DNA of 64,000 bases, from NCBI RefSeq assembly GCF_963082655.1, contig NC_081556.1:124001-188000 (forward strand). Reading direction: 5' to 3'. Each line of letters begins with the position of its first letter. Positions within the stretch are counted from its first letter, which is position 1. Below the pieces are notes generated by a model. It ran no database searches, had not been told where the DNA came from, and saw only the letters and a list, made by a program, of their open reading frames with translations. This document shows positions 34,601-44,776 of this stretch, one piece after another. The position numbers were made by a program, and so were the translations under genes. Origin of the DNA: Stomoxys calcitrans. Taxonomy: Eukaryota; Arthropoda; Insecta; Diptera; Muscidae.

Positions 34601-37600
34601 TTTGGTCCAAATCGGACAATATTTCGATAAAGCTACTATGGGGGTATAAATTATGCATTTTTCACAGGATTATGACGAAATGTGGTATGCATATATACCC
34701 GAAGTTCTGCCCGGCCGAATTTAACACCTGTTTACTTCTTTTGGTTGAGCAGCTAGACATGGTCACTACTGCTTTGCTAAAATATCATTGGAAGGTTGGT
34801 GAGTCCACCAGAGAGTTTGCTTTGTCACAAAACTTTTTGTATTGCCGAAGAAAGAAGGTGAATTAGGTTAGGTTAGGTTGGATTGAAAAAAGGGATGCTG
34901 GTTTTAAAGCGACACATGCAACTAAGGACATACACCTAAGCCAGTAATCGGCTTGTTGTGCGCACTAAATACTAAAAAAGTAAAAAAGTGCTAAAGAAAG
35001 AAGGTGAATTAGTAACCGTTTTCGCGGAAGTTGTATTAGAGCCCTCGATTACCATGCCGAGTATAGTCCAGATCGGACCTTATTTGGTTTGCTAAGACCG
35101 ATCTCCCGATTTAAGGTTTTGGGCCCATAATCGACGCATATTTTCGATTTTACTGATATTTGAAGCAGTCAGTTTTATCAAATCACGCGACAAACGTGTG
35201 GCATATGGTCTGTAGTTATAAAGGCGTTTTTCTGAGCAATTTTAACAAAACTTGAAACTGTCAATATCCTTGGACTATATGGTTTGGAATAAAATGGGTG
35301 CACCCCTCTTTCCGTACCTGAACTCCATCTGGGCACTTAGTCCTCTTGTTATTCTGGAGTTCTGACTGGACCAAACTCTCTTCCCTAACTTTTTGGCGTT
35401 GTGCGTTTATTTTTATATAGTTTCTGCTGTCTTGCACAACAGCATAATGTGTATCTAAGGTAAGTATAAGGCTTAGAATCACTTGCTGATTCGATTTAGC
35501 TAAATCCGTCTCTCGGTCTGTCCTTGTGATCAAGGTAGAGGTCGCATTTGTTGTCTGATTCTAACTTTTAAGTCCAAGAATGAACGCCATTGGATTTGAA
35601 CTAAATCGGATTAAGTTAAGATATAGCTCCCATTTATATATTTCATCCGATATGGCGTTTTAAGGCTGTAGAAACCGCAATTTTGGTCCGATCTTTACAA
35701 AATTTTGCATGAGATGCTTTCTTGACATCCCAATGCGTGTGCCGCTTTAGATATAGCCTCCATAGATACATGTCTTTCATCCGATATGGTCTTTTAAGGC
35801 TTTTAGTAGCCACAATTTGTGTCCGATCACTACAAAATGTAATATGAGTTCTTAAAGGGAGATTTTTAAGAGCTTTTAAGGCTTTTAGTAGCCACAATTT
35901 GGGTCCGATCACTACAAAATGTAATATGAGTACTTAAAGGGAGATTTTTAAGAGCTATAGGAAAGTTAAAAAAAACACATAAAATTGAGAAAAATGCATG
36001 GAATATTTAATTGAATCTATAGTACGGTCCATATAATTTAATGTTTGAAGATTATTGAATGCAACTGTTGTCCGTGACTGCGCCTAAAATGGTTCATCCG
36101 CTTAGTCCAATTTTGGCATACTCTTTCCAGCATTTCGGTCGGTATCTCACGAATAAATGCTTCAATGTTGTCAATTAAAGCGGGCTTGTGTGTATAGACG
36201 TGAGCTTTAACATAGACAAAAAAATAGTCCATAGGCGCTAAATCGCACGATCTAGGCGGTCAATTGAACAGTCTCGAACGTGAAATAAAATGTTCACTGA
36301 ACTCGCCTCAATAAGACCATTGTTACGCGTGCGGTGTAGCATGTGCCAGAATTATCTTTCATCCGATATGGCCTTTTAAGGCTACATAAGCCACAATTTC
36401 GGTCCGATCTTTTGCATCACGTGCTTTATTTCACGTCCAATTATGTAAATTTTATCCAATATCAACAAAATGGAATCAGATTTAGGTATAGCTCCCATCT
36501 TGCGTATCTTGCCGGTATACGCTTTTAAGACAGCCACAATTTAGATCCTGTCCTAAGAAAATCTTGCAAGGTTGTATTCGATATTTCAATAGGTGTACAA
36601 TATTACAGTCTAACTAGATTTAGACATAGGTTCTATGTATTAAATGAAGCAGGTAGTTTCTGTGGTGTAAGTTATTATAAAGTGCCCGACTTTTGTCTAT
36701 CTTTACTGGTTTTGATTTGATGGCAAATGCTCTTGCAAAACCACTCAAAGTAAAAATCGGGCAAAACGTATGCAAACCGGATGGCATACATATGGTGGCT
36801 ATATTAAAATCCGAACTGAAGCCTTTTTCTCTAGGCCAAAAAGCATAGCAGTGACAAATTTGAAAGCGATCAACCGAAATTGTGAACTCTACTTTTATCA
36901 TGGAAAAACGGACATGGCGAAATCGAATAAACAAGTGATTCTGAGTCGTTCGGTATACTTATCAATCTTTCGGATCTGTATCTTTTCTTAATCGGTGTTA
37001 CCAACAAATTTAAAAAGTTATAATACCCTGTGCCACAGTAATGATGTATGGTAAAAAATACAAAGTCTTAGTTGATGTAAAATGAGATTCGTAAGAAAAC
37101 AAAAAATACCTGAAAATGTTTGTTAATAAGTCCAGGCAAGATCTCTAAATGCAATGATTGAAAGGTAGCCTTTAGATGATCTATTCAGTGTCATTTGTTG
37201 CGAACGTTCTAACTGATACAATGTATATTTTATGGGATTTAAGTGAACACCTGTTTCATGCGCGCGAAGGCAAGGTACTTTCATCGTCAAGAATCAAAAT
37301 CGATTCCACTTCAATACTCGTACTACTACTAACACATTTGTATATGCATAGTGCATATTCATTCTCAAAATCATGGGCAAAGTGGCTGCTCTATACGCAG
37401 TTGTTGCAAAAATATACAATAATATTAACCAATGTTGCATCGTCTATTGAAGATTGGAATAATGAATTGTCATACAGACCGATATCGTCTTTTGATATCA
37501 CAATGGCAATATCTAACAAATGCGATCCGCCTATGTAACTCACTACCCTTGTCAATACAATCTATTTGCAACGCAAATTCATTTAAAAAAGCTTTACAGA

Positions 37601-40600
37601 AAAATCTTTAAATAATCTTAATATTGATAATGTCTTAATTAAATAATGTTTATATTGTCAAAATTATTTGTTAATTAATTATATATTACAAATGTTACTT
37701 TATATACTACTAATCTCTGTTGAACTGTGTTAAATGTCATTGATATCTCACATACAGTAATTATAAGATCATTGTTATCTTGTTGTATGTGAAAACGAAC
37801 AAATAAATCTAAATCTAAATCTAAATCTAAATATAATTTACAGTGGTAATGTATTTTTTTTAATTTTGAACAACTGCAAATAATCTTAAAAGATTATTTG
37901 TTTACCATCAATCACAAACGTTTCTGGAGTAGGTATTTAGATCACAATTTAGTTTAGATCACCAATCCGACATTATATGCCCGAAACCAAAAAGGGTGGA
38001 TTTAAAAATATTTAATTGGAATAATTTTATTTTAGTCTATGGACAAACTTGATTCATTCGTGCAACAGGAAATCATTTTTAAGAAAAAAGCTCAAAAATT
38101 CATCGCCCTAGTGTGCGTCAATGGGAGGCCACCGTAGCGCAGAGGTTAGCATGTCCGCCTATGACGCTGACGCATAGGTTCGAATCCTGACGGGAACATC
38201 AGAAAAATTTTCAGCCGTGGTTATCCCCTCCTAATCCCGGCGACATGTGTGTGGTACTTTGCCATGCAAAAACTTCACCCCAAAGAGATGTCGCTCTGCG
38301 GCACGCAGTTCGAGCTCGGCTATAAAAAGGAAGTCCCTTATCATTGATTTTAAAATTGAATCGGACAGCACTTATTGATATGTGAGAAGTTTGCCCCTGT
38401 TCCTTAATGGCATGTTCATGGGAAAATTTGCATTTGCAGTGTACGTCAATGTGGCAGATTTCGTTTCACAAATTTAAACAACTCACTTATCGTGCCAAAT
38501 GTCCGACACTTCCTAAATAGCCCCATAAGTGCAGACCGCACGTATGTATGGCTACGACTGCTACCTATTTACAAATTTTACGCATAGTTGCAGCCATAGA
38601 AGGTTGATATTTCTATAATGCAAATATAAAAGGAATATCGGTTCGTAAATACGTTTACTGCTGCAAAAGTGTAACCAACAAAATCGAGCTAATGTTCTGA
38701 TATTTGGATTTGATTTGCGAATAAAAATCAACTATTTAACAAAATCTATTTTTTATGTACTTTGGTGTAACACGTTTTGGTATAAATTATTGCTAATTGA
38801 GGAACGGAAACGGTACTCCCGCTTTTCCCCGATATCGCACGTTTAACAAAATAGTTTTTAGGAAATAAATATGTTTTCCACCAATTCCACAGTTATTTAA
38901 TTACTAATAATTATTTCTACAGTTGAAATTTGGTCCTTAGCTATTTAATTCAAATGGAAAGATTTCCAATTTCTCTCTGGTTTTTATTTGTGATTCCTCT
39001 TTTTGTCATAATTTTGTCACAATTGTGGATTCTTATGTGGTTTATTAACACTTTAGCGGTATAAATAGGGGAAGCTCAAATCAACATAAATTCATTTACA
39101 GGTAGTGTATCGTAAACAGCTGAGCACAATTTTTTCTCGGGAATTACACTATCGATCAAGGAGTTTTCGTAACGTTCGTTTGAGTGTGTGCATTATAGTT
39201 AAGAGCCATAGCATGCGAAATAAGGAAAAATTGCGCGAACTACTCAAAATTAATGTTGGACCAAACGCTGATTTTGAATGAATTTAAATGAATTTATCTT
39301 GCCTCAAAGGAGCATGGATGGAAAATACAAACATTGAAAAGGTACTAAGAAGGAACTATTTGGGCCGAATCGGTAGATTGGTTTACATTTAAAAGAGTTA
39401 TAACGGGTTACAGATTTTGACCATACATTCACTAATGTTTTAAGTCAGAGCAAAACACGACCTGGAGAACTCAATCTTGAACTCAAGAACAGAACTTGCT
39501 TGCCAACTAGAAGCGAATATGGATTTTAAATATGGATTTTTTTTTTAATCCACTGTGTGTACATCGTCATTATATCGATGTGTGTAAGTGTGTATATATT
39601 ATCTGTCAAAAACCTGTTCTGTGATTTTATCAAATTGTTCGGAGCAGTGTGTTTTAATTTTAATTATGCACGTAATACCCTTGCACTTGCTTATTTTTAT
39701 TTAGTTTATGAACAAGTTTTTATCTGATGAAACAGTTGCAATGACAAATGAAAGAAAATTAGAGAGGTATTTGTTATTGGGACAGGGACTTTCATTGCTT
39801 ACTGGCACATTTTGGGTTATAATTGCTTAAAGTATTTCAAATAGGAATAGAAGTGACTGTCCAAGCTGTAGCTCTCATTTTTATGTACTAGTTTTAATAA
39901 TGGGTCTCCACTTTTATGTACTAGTTTAAATATTTTTTTATACTCTACACAACTTCTGTGGTACAGGGTTTGTAGCGCCCAGAAGGAAGAGAGATAGACC
40001 CTCGATAAGCATGCGGATCGACTCAGAATCACTTTCTGATTCGATTTAGATAAGTCTTAAAGTTGGCAGTCATATTTTTTGGCCTAGAACCTTTTGAAAT
40101 TAAAAAAAAAATCCTTTGATGCAAATCTTCTATGCATGGCATAGTACCTCCCAAATGTTGACGGCATTAGGAGCGGATAACCACCGCTGAAAATTATTCT
40201 GATGTTCTCGCCAGGATTCGAACACATGCGTTCAGCGTCATTGGTGGACATGCTGACCTCTGCGCTACCTCAGTCTCCAAGCTAAAGCTTAAGATATAGC
40301 TCCCATATATTTAGGTAGCACTTGATTTTCACTTTTTTAGAGCCTTTGTCAACGAAGTTCTTAACAAGACTCTTAACATTTTACACAGTGCCTTCTTTTT
40401 TTTACTTTTACTACGTGTACCGATTTTCAGATTAAGCTAAAGCTCCCATATATATTTCGTCAGATTTAGGGACACTATACCAGGCATGAACCAACTTAGG
40501 GGAGGGGCATGCAAAACAATTAAGGATTTTCTTTTTCGAGGTTACCTTTATTTTGTATGCCGATTACTGGCTTAGGTGTATGTCCATAGTGGCATAAGGC

Positions 40601-42589
40601 GGATTAATATCTGCACCCATTCAACTTTTCAACCTTATCTAACCTAACCTAACCACCGCTAAATATTATTCTAGTGTACTCGCCAGTGCCTTCTTTTTTT
40701 TACTTTTACTACGTGTACCGATTTTCAGATTAAGCTAAAGCTCCCATATATATTTCGTCAGATTTAGGGACACTATACCAGGCATGAACCAACTTAGGGG
40801 AGGGGCATGCAAAACAATTAAGGATTTTCTTTTTCGAGGTTACCTTTATTTTGAAGCCGATTACTGGCTTAGGTGTATGTCCATAGTGGCATAAGGCGGA
40901 TTAATATCTGCACCCATTCAACTTTTCAACCTTATCTAACCTAACCTAACCACCGCTAAATATTATTCTAGTGTACTCGCCAGTATTGGAACCCATACGT
41001 TCTGCGTTATTGGTGGACATGCTGACCTCTGCGCTACGGTAGCTTCCAAGCTAAAGTTTAAGATATAGCCCCCATAAATAGGTATCACTCGATTTTCACT
41101 TTTAGAGCCTTTGTTAACGCATTTCTTAATAGGATTCTCAACATTTTACACAGTGTCTTCTTTTTTTTACTTTTACCACATGCACCGATTTCCAGATTTA
41201 GCTAAAGCTCCCATATATATTTCAATAGATGTTGACTTATGCTGCAATTATTTGAACTTCTATTAACCGATCCTCACAAAATTTGGCACGAAAGTTTCTC
41301 TTACGTTTTTAAAGGTTACTGGTGAATTACATAGAAATCGTTTCCGATTTAGATAAAAGTTCCATATATACAGCGCCGGACAAAACTGAAGCAGAGACAT
41401 CTGTCAACCAGCATTTCCTTCAAAAATTATTAAATACTGCGCTTACATATTTTTTTAGTTTTGTTGCATATTTTCCCAATTGAAGGAAAATATAGAGAAA
41501 AAACTTCACACTATCGATTGCAGCTGTAATAATCACTTTTCTTTTACTCTCTGATCTGATTTCAATAATCATTCCGAGTCCCATACAAGAAATTATGTCT
41601 CCACATGTAATTTTTGGGCAGAAGCCAAAAATTTTTTTTTTTAATTATTTCCAACTGCTTTATAATTTACAGTCATCACCGAAAAAATTGCGTATTGCTG
41701 GCTCTTGAGCTCCTAAAACGTTAATTTTTACTTATGCATATTTAACTATTTTCAATGGAAATTTTTAACTCCCACAGAAACTACGAATATCGGTACTTTG
41801 AATGAAGTTGAAAAAGATAATTGGTTATGGAAATGCAGTGTTCCTTCTATTGGGGTTCAATTACTGTTTTAATTTCAAATCACACCTTCTGCCTATATAA
41901 TGCCATTATATTTAAATTATTCCATTTTTTTTTTAGATGTACTCAATGGCGCTGTTTTCGACGAAGATCACGACGAAATGGTTGTCGTCAAAGACATTGA
42001 AATGTTCTCAATGTGCGAACACCACTTGGTACCGTTCTATGGGAAAGTTTCGATCGGATATTTGCCATGCAATAAAATATTGGGTTTGAGCAAATTGGCT
42101 AGGTAATATGCTTTATAGCCTAATTAACATTTTAATATTCACAACGTTATTTTCAGGATCGTGGAGATTTTTTCGCGGCGGCTGCAAGTCCAAGAAAGGC
42201 TTACAAAGCAAATAGCGGTGGCTGTAACACAAGCCGTTCAACCAGCCGGTGTAGCAGTCGTTGTTGAAGGAGTGTAAGTAACTATAAAATAGCATGCATA
42301 TGTTTATGGGAAAAAGTCGTATAAAATCTATAAACTATGAAAAGTCGAAGTAAAAACTTTAATATCTCTTCTGACATAATTATTATACCTAATACAAGTT
42401 TTATCAATTGCGAGTGCATTGCTATGTGATCATGTGTTAGAACTTAATATTTCTTACAGGCACATGTGTATGGTGATGCGAGGTGTCCAGAAGATTAACA
42501 GCAAAACTGTCACCTCAACTATGTTGGGCGTTTTCCGTGATGACCCTAAAACAAGGGAGGAGTTTTTAAATTTAGTCAATAGTAAATAA
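28331..42589 (+). CDS. Pu: GTP cyclohydrolase I (Punch), five exons
   Basis: Converts GTP to 7,8-dihydroneopterin triphosphate, the first and rate-limiting step of tetrahydrobiopterin and pteridine eye-pigment synthesis; a cytosolic homodecamer. Exons join 28331-28694, 32608-32817, 41937-42102, 42157-42273 and 42460-42589 (987 nt, 328 residues); every join keeps frame at GT-AG sites. Residues 1-122 are a Ser/Asn/Thr-rich regulatory tail like the Drosophila long isoform (starts [20 protein letters not shown]). The catalytic domain follows from about 140. Zinc ligands are Cys218 and His221 (MCEHHLVPF) and Cys289 (VHMCMVMRG), with the 71-residue Cys-Cys spacing of the human enzyme. It ends [16 protein letters not shown]. 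The two first introns (3.9 and 9.1 kb) are full of transposon debris. The Drosophila gene has alternative first exons; none was recognised here. Confidence 0.97.
28907..29118. mobile_element. MITE-like element, copy 2 (about 211 bp)
   Basis: Related along its length to 27326-27522 (shared AAGCAAAAAAACTxxxTxAT, TTCAGTAxG and CCTCACTAC). The ends are GGCTGGTTCCATGTTCGC and, inverted, AGACCGATACTATGCCCG. TTAA lies at 28903-28906 and again at 29119-29122, a possible TTAA target duplication. Confidence 0.6.
29891..30145 (+). mobile_element. tRNA-derived SINE
   Basis: GGAGGCCACCGTGGCGCAGA start, TTTTTCAGCGGTGGTTATAC core and CACTTTAATCGGATTGCACT tail. The B box is degraded (GCTGCGGCGTGAACATC). Confidence 0.8.
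30425..30880 (-). pseudogene. Mariner-like transposase fragment
   Basis: Minus-strand translation gives [16 protein letters not shown] (first catalytic Asp), then [29 protein letters not shown] and [15 protein letters not shown] (second catalytic Asp), in the order found in mariner-type transposases, with several frame changes and stops. It belongs to the same broad superfamily as the fragments at 1-241 and 36.0 kb. Confidence 0.75.
30906..31145 (+). mobile_element. tRNA-derived SINE, internally shortened
   Basis: GGCGCAGAGATAAGCATGTC (A box) and ATGGGTTGGAATCCTG (B box), then CGGCACGCCGTTAAAACTC and TGAATAGGACAGCACTCATT. Part of the middle is missing. Confidence 0.8.
31160..31560. mobile_element. 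Dispersed repeat of the 'TGTGGTACAGGGTATTATAA' type (family B)
   Basis: TGTGGTACAGGGTATTATAA, GGGAGGAGAGGAATAAGTAT and CGATCAACTCAGAATCACTT also occur, diverged, at 39.95 kb and (reversed) near 36.9-37.05 kb. Non-coding. Confidence 0.55.
31650..31786 (-). mobile_element. Second tRNA-like SINE family
   Basis: The reverse complement begins GCCCCGGTAGTCGAGTTGGT and AGCGTGCTCGAAATACC, tRNA-like with an A box (TAGTCGAGTTGGTAGCGTG). It ends in TTCTAACCTAACC. Different in sequence from the main SINE family. The B box is weak (GCGGGTATCGAAATG). Confidence 0.5.
32150..32235 (+). mobile_element. SINE 3' fragment
   Basis: GAGCTTAAACTTTAATCGGA and TTGCACTCAGTGATATGA, followed by CCTAATGGAATATTTGTGGG, match the 3' third of the main SINE family. 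Confidence 0.7.
32608..32817 (+). CDS. Pu: Punch exon 2
   Basis: Acceptor TTTCATTTCCAG, donor CTGGAAG|GTAAGC. Encodes [20 protein letters not shown] through [20 protein letters not shown] to YDQSLE: the N-terminal helices of the catalytic domain, nearly identical to Drosophila as I remember it. Confidence 0.97.
33790..34730. mobile_element. Non-autonomous repeat element with inverted ends (copy A3)
   Basis: Starts TATACCCACCACCGAACGAT, has CCGTCCGTCCGTTTGTCTG and internal units centred on GATTTAAGGTCTTGG / GATTTAAAGTCTTAG at 34101 and 34254 (153 bp apart) and 34409 (155 bp). Ends ATATATACCCGAAGTTCTGC, then CCGGCCGAATTTAA. Collinear with the copy at 7386. Confidence 0.7.
34863..35000 (+). repeat. 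Short dispersed repeat (CACCTAAGCCAG family)
   Basis: Begins TTAGGTTAGGTTAGGTTGG, then GGACATACACCTAAGCCAGT and CGGCTTGTTGTGCGCACTAA, and ends in an A-rich run ACTAAAAAAGTAAAAAAG. Best-defined copy of this family in the window. Confidence 0.65.
35025..35650. mobile_element. Mosaic of family A and family B repeat fragments
   Basis: CGATCTCCCGATTTAAGG (family A unit) is followed by GAATCACTTGCTGATTCGAT and CCGTCTCTCGGTCTGTCC (family B). The Met-to-stop frames here have no protein signal. Confidence 0.4.
35791..35954. repeat. Tandem duplication, 82-bp unit
   Basis: CTTTTAAGGCTTTTAGTAGC begins at 35791 and 35873; both copies end GGGAGATTTTTAAGAG and differ at two or three bases. Confidence 0.9.
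36000..36310 (-). pseudogene. Mariner-like transposase C-terminal fragment
   Basis: Minus-strand frame reads [20 protein letters not shown], then [20 protein letters not shown] and [20 protein letters not shown]. The DL-x-P-x-DYF-x-x-x-YVK pattern is the conserved third catalytic region and C-terminus of mariner-type transposases. An upstream Trp codon is now TGA, so the copy is dead. Confidence 0.75.
36340..37045 (-). mobile_element. Dispersed repeat, family B (reverse orientation)
   Basis: Ends in reverse orientation with ATAATACCCTGTGCCACAGT (37020-37039), the complement of the ACTGTGGCACAGGGTATTAT terminus. GTGATTCTGAGTCGTTCGG is the complement of the CCGA...ACTCAGAATCAC block. Inside are phrases such as CATCCGATATGGCCTTTTAA. 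Confidence 0.5.
37804..37834. repeat. (TAAATC)n microsatellite, probable non-LTR retrotransposon tail
   Basis: About five TAAATC units follow a stretch (37.55-37.80 kb) with the look of a retrotransposon 3' UTR (GTTATCTTGTTGTATGTGAA). Hexanucleotide tails of this kind are common at the 3' ends of fly non-LTR elements. Confidence 0.6.
38124..38437 (+). mobile_element. Full-length tRNA-derived SINE with 14-bp target duplication
   Basis: GTAGCGCAGAGGTTAGCATG (A box) and GGTTCGAATCC (B box) are intact, followed by AAATTTTCAGCCGTGGTTAT and the shared 3' body. The flanks AGTGTGCGTCAATG (38110-38123) and AGTGTACGTCAATG (38438-38451) differ at one base, so this is a genuine retrotransposed insertion of 314 bp. 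It is the best reference copy for the family in this window. Confidence 0.9.
39060..39098 (+). promoter_or_regulatory. Possible TATA-box core promoter inside Punch intron 2
   Basis: TATAAATAGGGG starts at 39060, with an initiator-like TCATTT at 39092 (A at +1, TATA at about -34, slightly long). The first downstream ATG (about 39212) opens a 22-codon frame, [20 protein letters not shown] plus two residues. Could be a promoter of a small transcript, a retroelement promoter, or chance. Confidence 0.3.
39935..40140 (+). mobile_element. Dispersed repeat, family B
   Basis: CTGTGGTACAGGGTTTGTAG, GAGAGATAGACCCTCGATAA and CGACTCAGAATCACTTTCTG mark the left end of family B; related to 31160. Confidence 0.55.
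40158..40279 (-). mobile_element. tRNA-derived SINE, 5' half
   Basis: In reverse: GGAGACTGAGGTAGCGCAGA, GGTCAGCATGTCCACC and the B-box region TGTGTTCGAATCCTGGCGAG, through TTTTCAGCGGTGGTTATCC. Stops at about 40158. Confidence 0.8.
40386..40981. repeat. Tandem duplication, 298-bp unit
   Basis: CAGTGCCTTCTTTTTTTTAC begins at 40386 and 40684; the copies are nearly identical to GTGTACTCGCCAGT. Each unit carries a reversed CACCTAAGCCAG-family repeat (CCGATTACTGGCTTAGGTGT) with CTAACCTAACCTAACC, so two of that repeat's copies here come from one duplication. Confidence 0.9.
40982..41050 (-). mobile_element. tRNA-derived SINE, 5' fragment
   Basis: In reverse: GGAAGCTACCGTAGCGCAGA, GGTCAGCATGTCCACCAATA and GTATGGGTTCCAATACTGG. 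The continuation (CCGCTAAATATTATTCTAGT) is present on both sides of the 298-bp duplication. Confidence 0.7.
41937..42102 (+). CDS. Pu: Punch exon 3 (zinc-binding site)
   Basis: Acceptor TTTTTTTTTTAG, donor GGCTAG|GTAATA. Encodes [20 protein letters not shown] through [20 protein letters not shown] to KLA. Carries zinc ligands Cys218 and His221. Confidence 0.97.
42157..42273 (+). CDS. Pu: Punch exon 4
   Basis: Follows a 54-bp intron (acceptor GTTATTTTCAG). Encodes [20 protein letters not shown] and [19 protein letters not shown], the GTP-pocket and decamer-core region. Donor GAGT|GTAAGT. Confidence 0.97.
42460..42589 (+). CDS. Pu: Punch exon 5 (C-terminus)
   Basis: Acceptor ATTTCTTACAG. Encodes [20 protein letters not shown] (zinc ligand Cys289) to the stop TAA at 42587-42589. 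Confidence 0.97.
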
Positions 42590-44776
42590 GGTGGCAGACA
42601 TTTGATGAGATATAAAACGGTCATTGTACGGTCGCACCTGCCTGAAAGTATGTGCCAACAAAATATATTATAATATTGTTAGCAAAACAACTGTTTAAGG
42701 CCACCTAATTTTTCCATAACATTTGCATATTCCATCAAAAAATTGCATTAAAAGGCTTTTCAATTTTACTAAATTGTAGCGATTCAATCTAAATTCTATT
42801 GAAAAAATTTATTGCATTATCCAAACAACCTACAAAATGCCAGAACACATTTTATTTTTCTTTTTTTTTTTAATATGAATTTTGACACATTTTTGAAACA
42901 GGTGTGACTATGAAACTCTGGCCGGAAACGATTTAAATCCTTATTGCTTGTAGTATGTATCAGAATACCTAAACTAGTTTACCTATATGTATATGAAACC
43001 GAAGCTCTAATATATGATGCAGCAGCATAGTAAAGGAGAGTTTTCTAACAAGAACCGATGGATTATTTCGGTTGGATTTGGAGCATCGAATAATTTGCAG
43101 ACTGTTGGGCCTATTGTTTATATTGTACCCAGTTGGGCCGGAGCCCTTCTTCTAAAACCCATAAGGATGCCGAATATATACATACATTGTTTGCCGACAT
43201 GTGTGTGAATTGTTGTTTATATGTATCTATGTGTATATTTATTAAAATAAGGTCTTTTGGAGAGTATCGAAATATTTTTGGAAAAACATACAAACACAAC
43301 TTCTTTGTCCACAAAGAAACAGAAAAACTAATATCTGTAAACAGGGTCCAATAACAATAACTATATTAATAATACTGATTAAATGTTAAACACGGAAGCG
43401 GATTTATTATTTGATAGTGTTAGTTTGCGTACTTAAGAATTTATTGAAGATGTTTGGTGCCTGGGTAGGTCTATAAACTACACTTGCTTACACTTATTTT
43501 ACTTGTATTTACATAAAACTAAGTTTCCATTGCTTCCATTGACTTTATATACATACATGGATATTTTATTTTATTTTATTTGTATACATATTTACATATG
43601 TAGATGTTTTTACTCTTATATTCAAAAAATCAATGCTAAAGATAGGCTACAGAGTCCTTGAGCCAAACGAAGAAACGTTTTAGGGAATTTACAATAAATA
43701 AAACAAATTTATAGCAGAACAATGAAAAAAGAATTATTCCAATACCAATGCTTAAAATGTATGTATTATTGTATTATATGTGTATTTAAATAAACATAAT
43801 CGTTGCTGATGTGATAAGTCGTTTCAATATTCAGTCACAAATAGAAATTGGGGTATGTAGATTTTTACGGTATTCCATAAGTTATGATCTGTTTACAACA
43901 GCATTTTCATATTATATATCCATATCGAAGGCACATTACCCTTGCACATCTTTGCATTTTTGCAAAATGTTGTTTTCCAAACTAAATATTTTGTTTTTAT
44001 GCTCCGCCATTCACAATAAGTAGGTGTGTTTTTTGTGTTTGTGAAAACCATGACTTGGCAATCCTGGACTTTCGACAAGACGATAAATAATCGATAATTA
44101 AAAATCGATTAATAAATTAATCGATGGTTGCATTAATTTAGTCGATAGTTGAATATATCCCTATGAGCGTCTAGAGATCTAAAATTGAATTTGATCGACT
44201 TCTTCTGGAAGTGGTGAAGTAGACTTTTTTCTTTCCGACTTCTTGGCTCGTCCAAAAATCGTCTTTTCCTCTTTTATAGACATTTAAAATTGGTAAGATT
44301 ACAGAATAACCTAATCGTTAATTCAATCCTAATCATTAATTAACGATGACTATTCAATATCGCACCGTAGATGCCATAACTTTGCGCCGAAGGCTGGCGA
44401 CAATGTTAACTAGGCCAACAGTGAGTTTGGGGTGTGAAAATTACAGTCAAATTCTTGCTAATTTTTATTTATTTCTGTAATAGCTTCAACTGGCCCTGTA
44501 AGGCGAGAATTTTGCAAATTCAAAGTCTTTTTTATATTAAAATCGACTATCCGATATTTTTAGCCACTGAAAGTCGGCTTCGACTTTTCGACTCTTTTCA
44601 TACAAATAGTCGATTAATCGATTAGTCGAAAATCGACTTATATATCCTATGAGCGTCGTTTTCTCAAAGCAAAAATTTTCACGCGGTTTAATAGTTTCTT
44701 TTTGTTATACCTTCGGCATTGATTGCATTAAATAAATAAATATATTGTCTATTAGATAAATTGATGCGTATCCAGT
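42590..44776. other. Punch 3' UTR and spacer before the hnRNP U-like gene
   Basis: AATAAA signals occur at about 43693 and 43789, compatible with a 1.1-1.2 kb Punch 3' UTR; a weaker AATATA lies near 42660. At 44,090-44,160 there is a cluster of ATCGAT/TCGATA words, including the palindromic ATCGATTAATAAATTAATCGAT-like stretch. The rest is AT-rich and unassigned. The promoter of the next gene must lie in the right part. Confidence 0.45.
43693..43698 (+). terminator. Pu: Candidate Punch polyadenylation signal
   Basis: AATAAA about 1.1 kb after the Punch stop codon; a second one lies about 95 bp further on. Assignment is by position only. Confidence 0.25.

Larger units (their letters stand above)
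32818..41936. other. Punch intron 2 (9.1 kb), transposon-rich
   Basis: Holds a 153-bp-family element (33790), family B repeats, a mariner-like fragment (36.0 kb), a full SINE with target duplication (38124), a non-LTR 3' tail (37.8 kb), a possible promoter (39060) and duplications near 40.4-41.0 kb. The stretches 32.8-33.8, 38.5-39.0 and 41.4-41.9 kb show nothing recognisable. Confidence 0.7.

Noticed and set aside
35643..35912. 89-codon minus ORF with internal protein repeats
   Set aside because: The repetition equals the 82-bp DNA duplication of a non-coding repeat element.
38124..38200. A functional tRNA gene
   Set aside because: A and B boxes are present, but no cloverleaf acceptor stem is apparent and the block recurs with a shared 3' body and target duplication, i.e. 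it is a SINE.
40620..40960. CTAACCTAACCTAACC as interstitial telomere
   Set aside because: Only three units, flies do not use TTAGG telomeres, and it is the end of a dispersed repeat.
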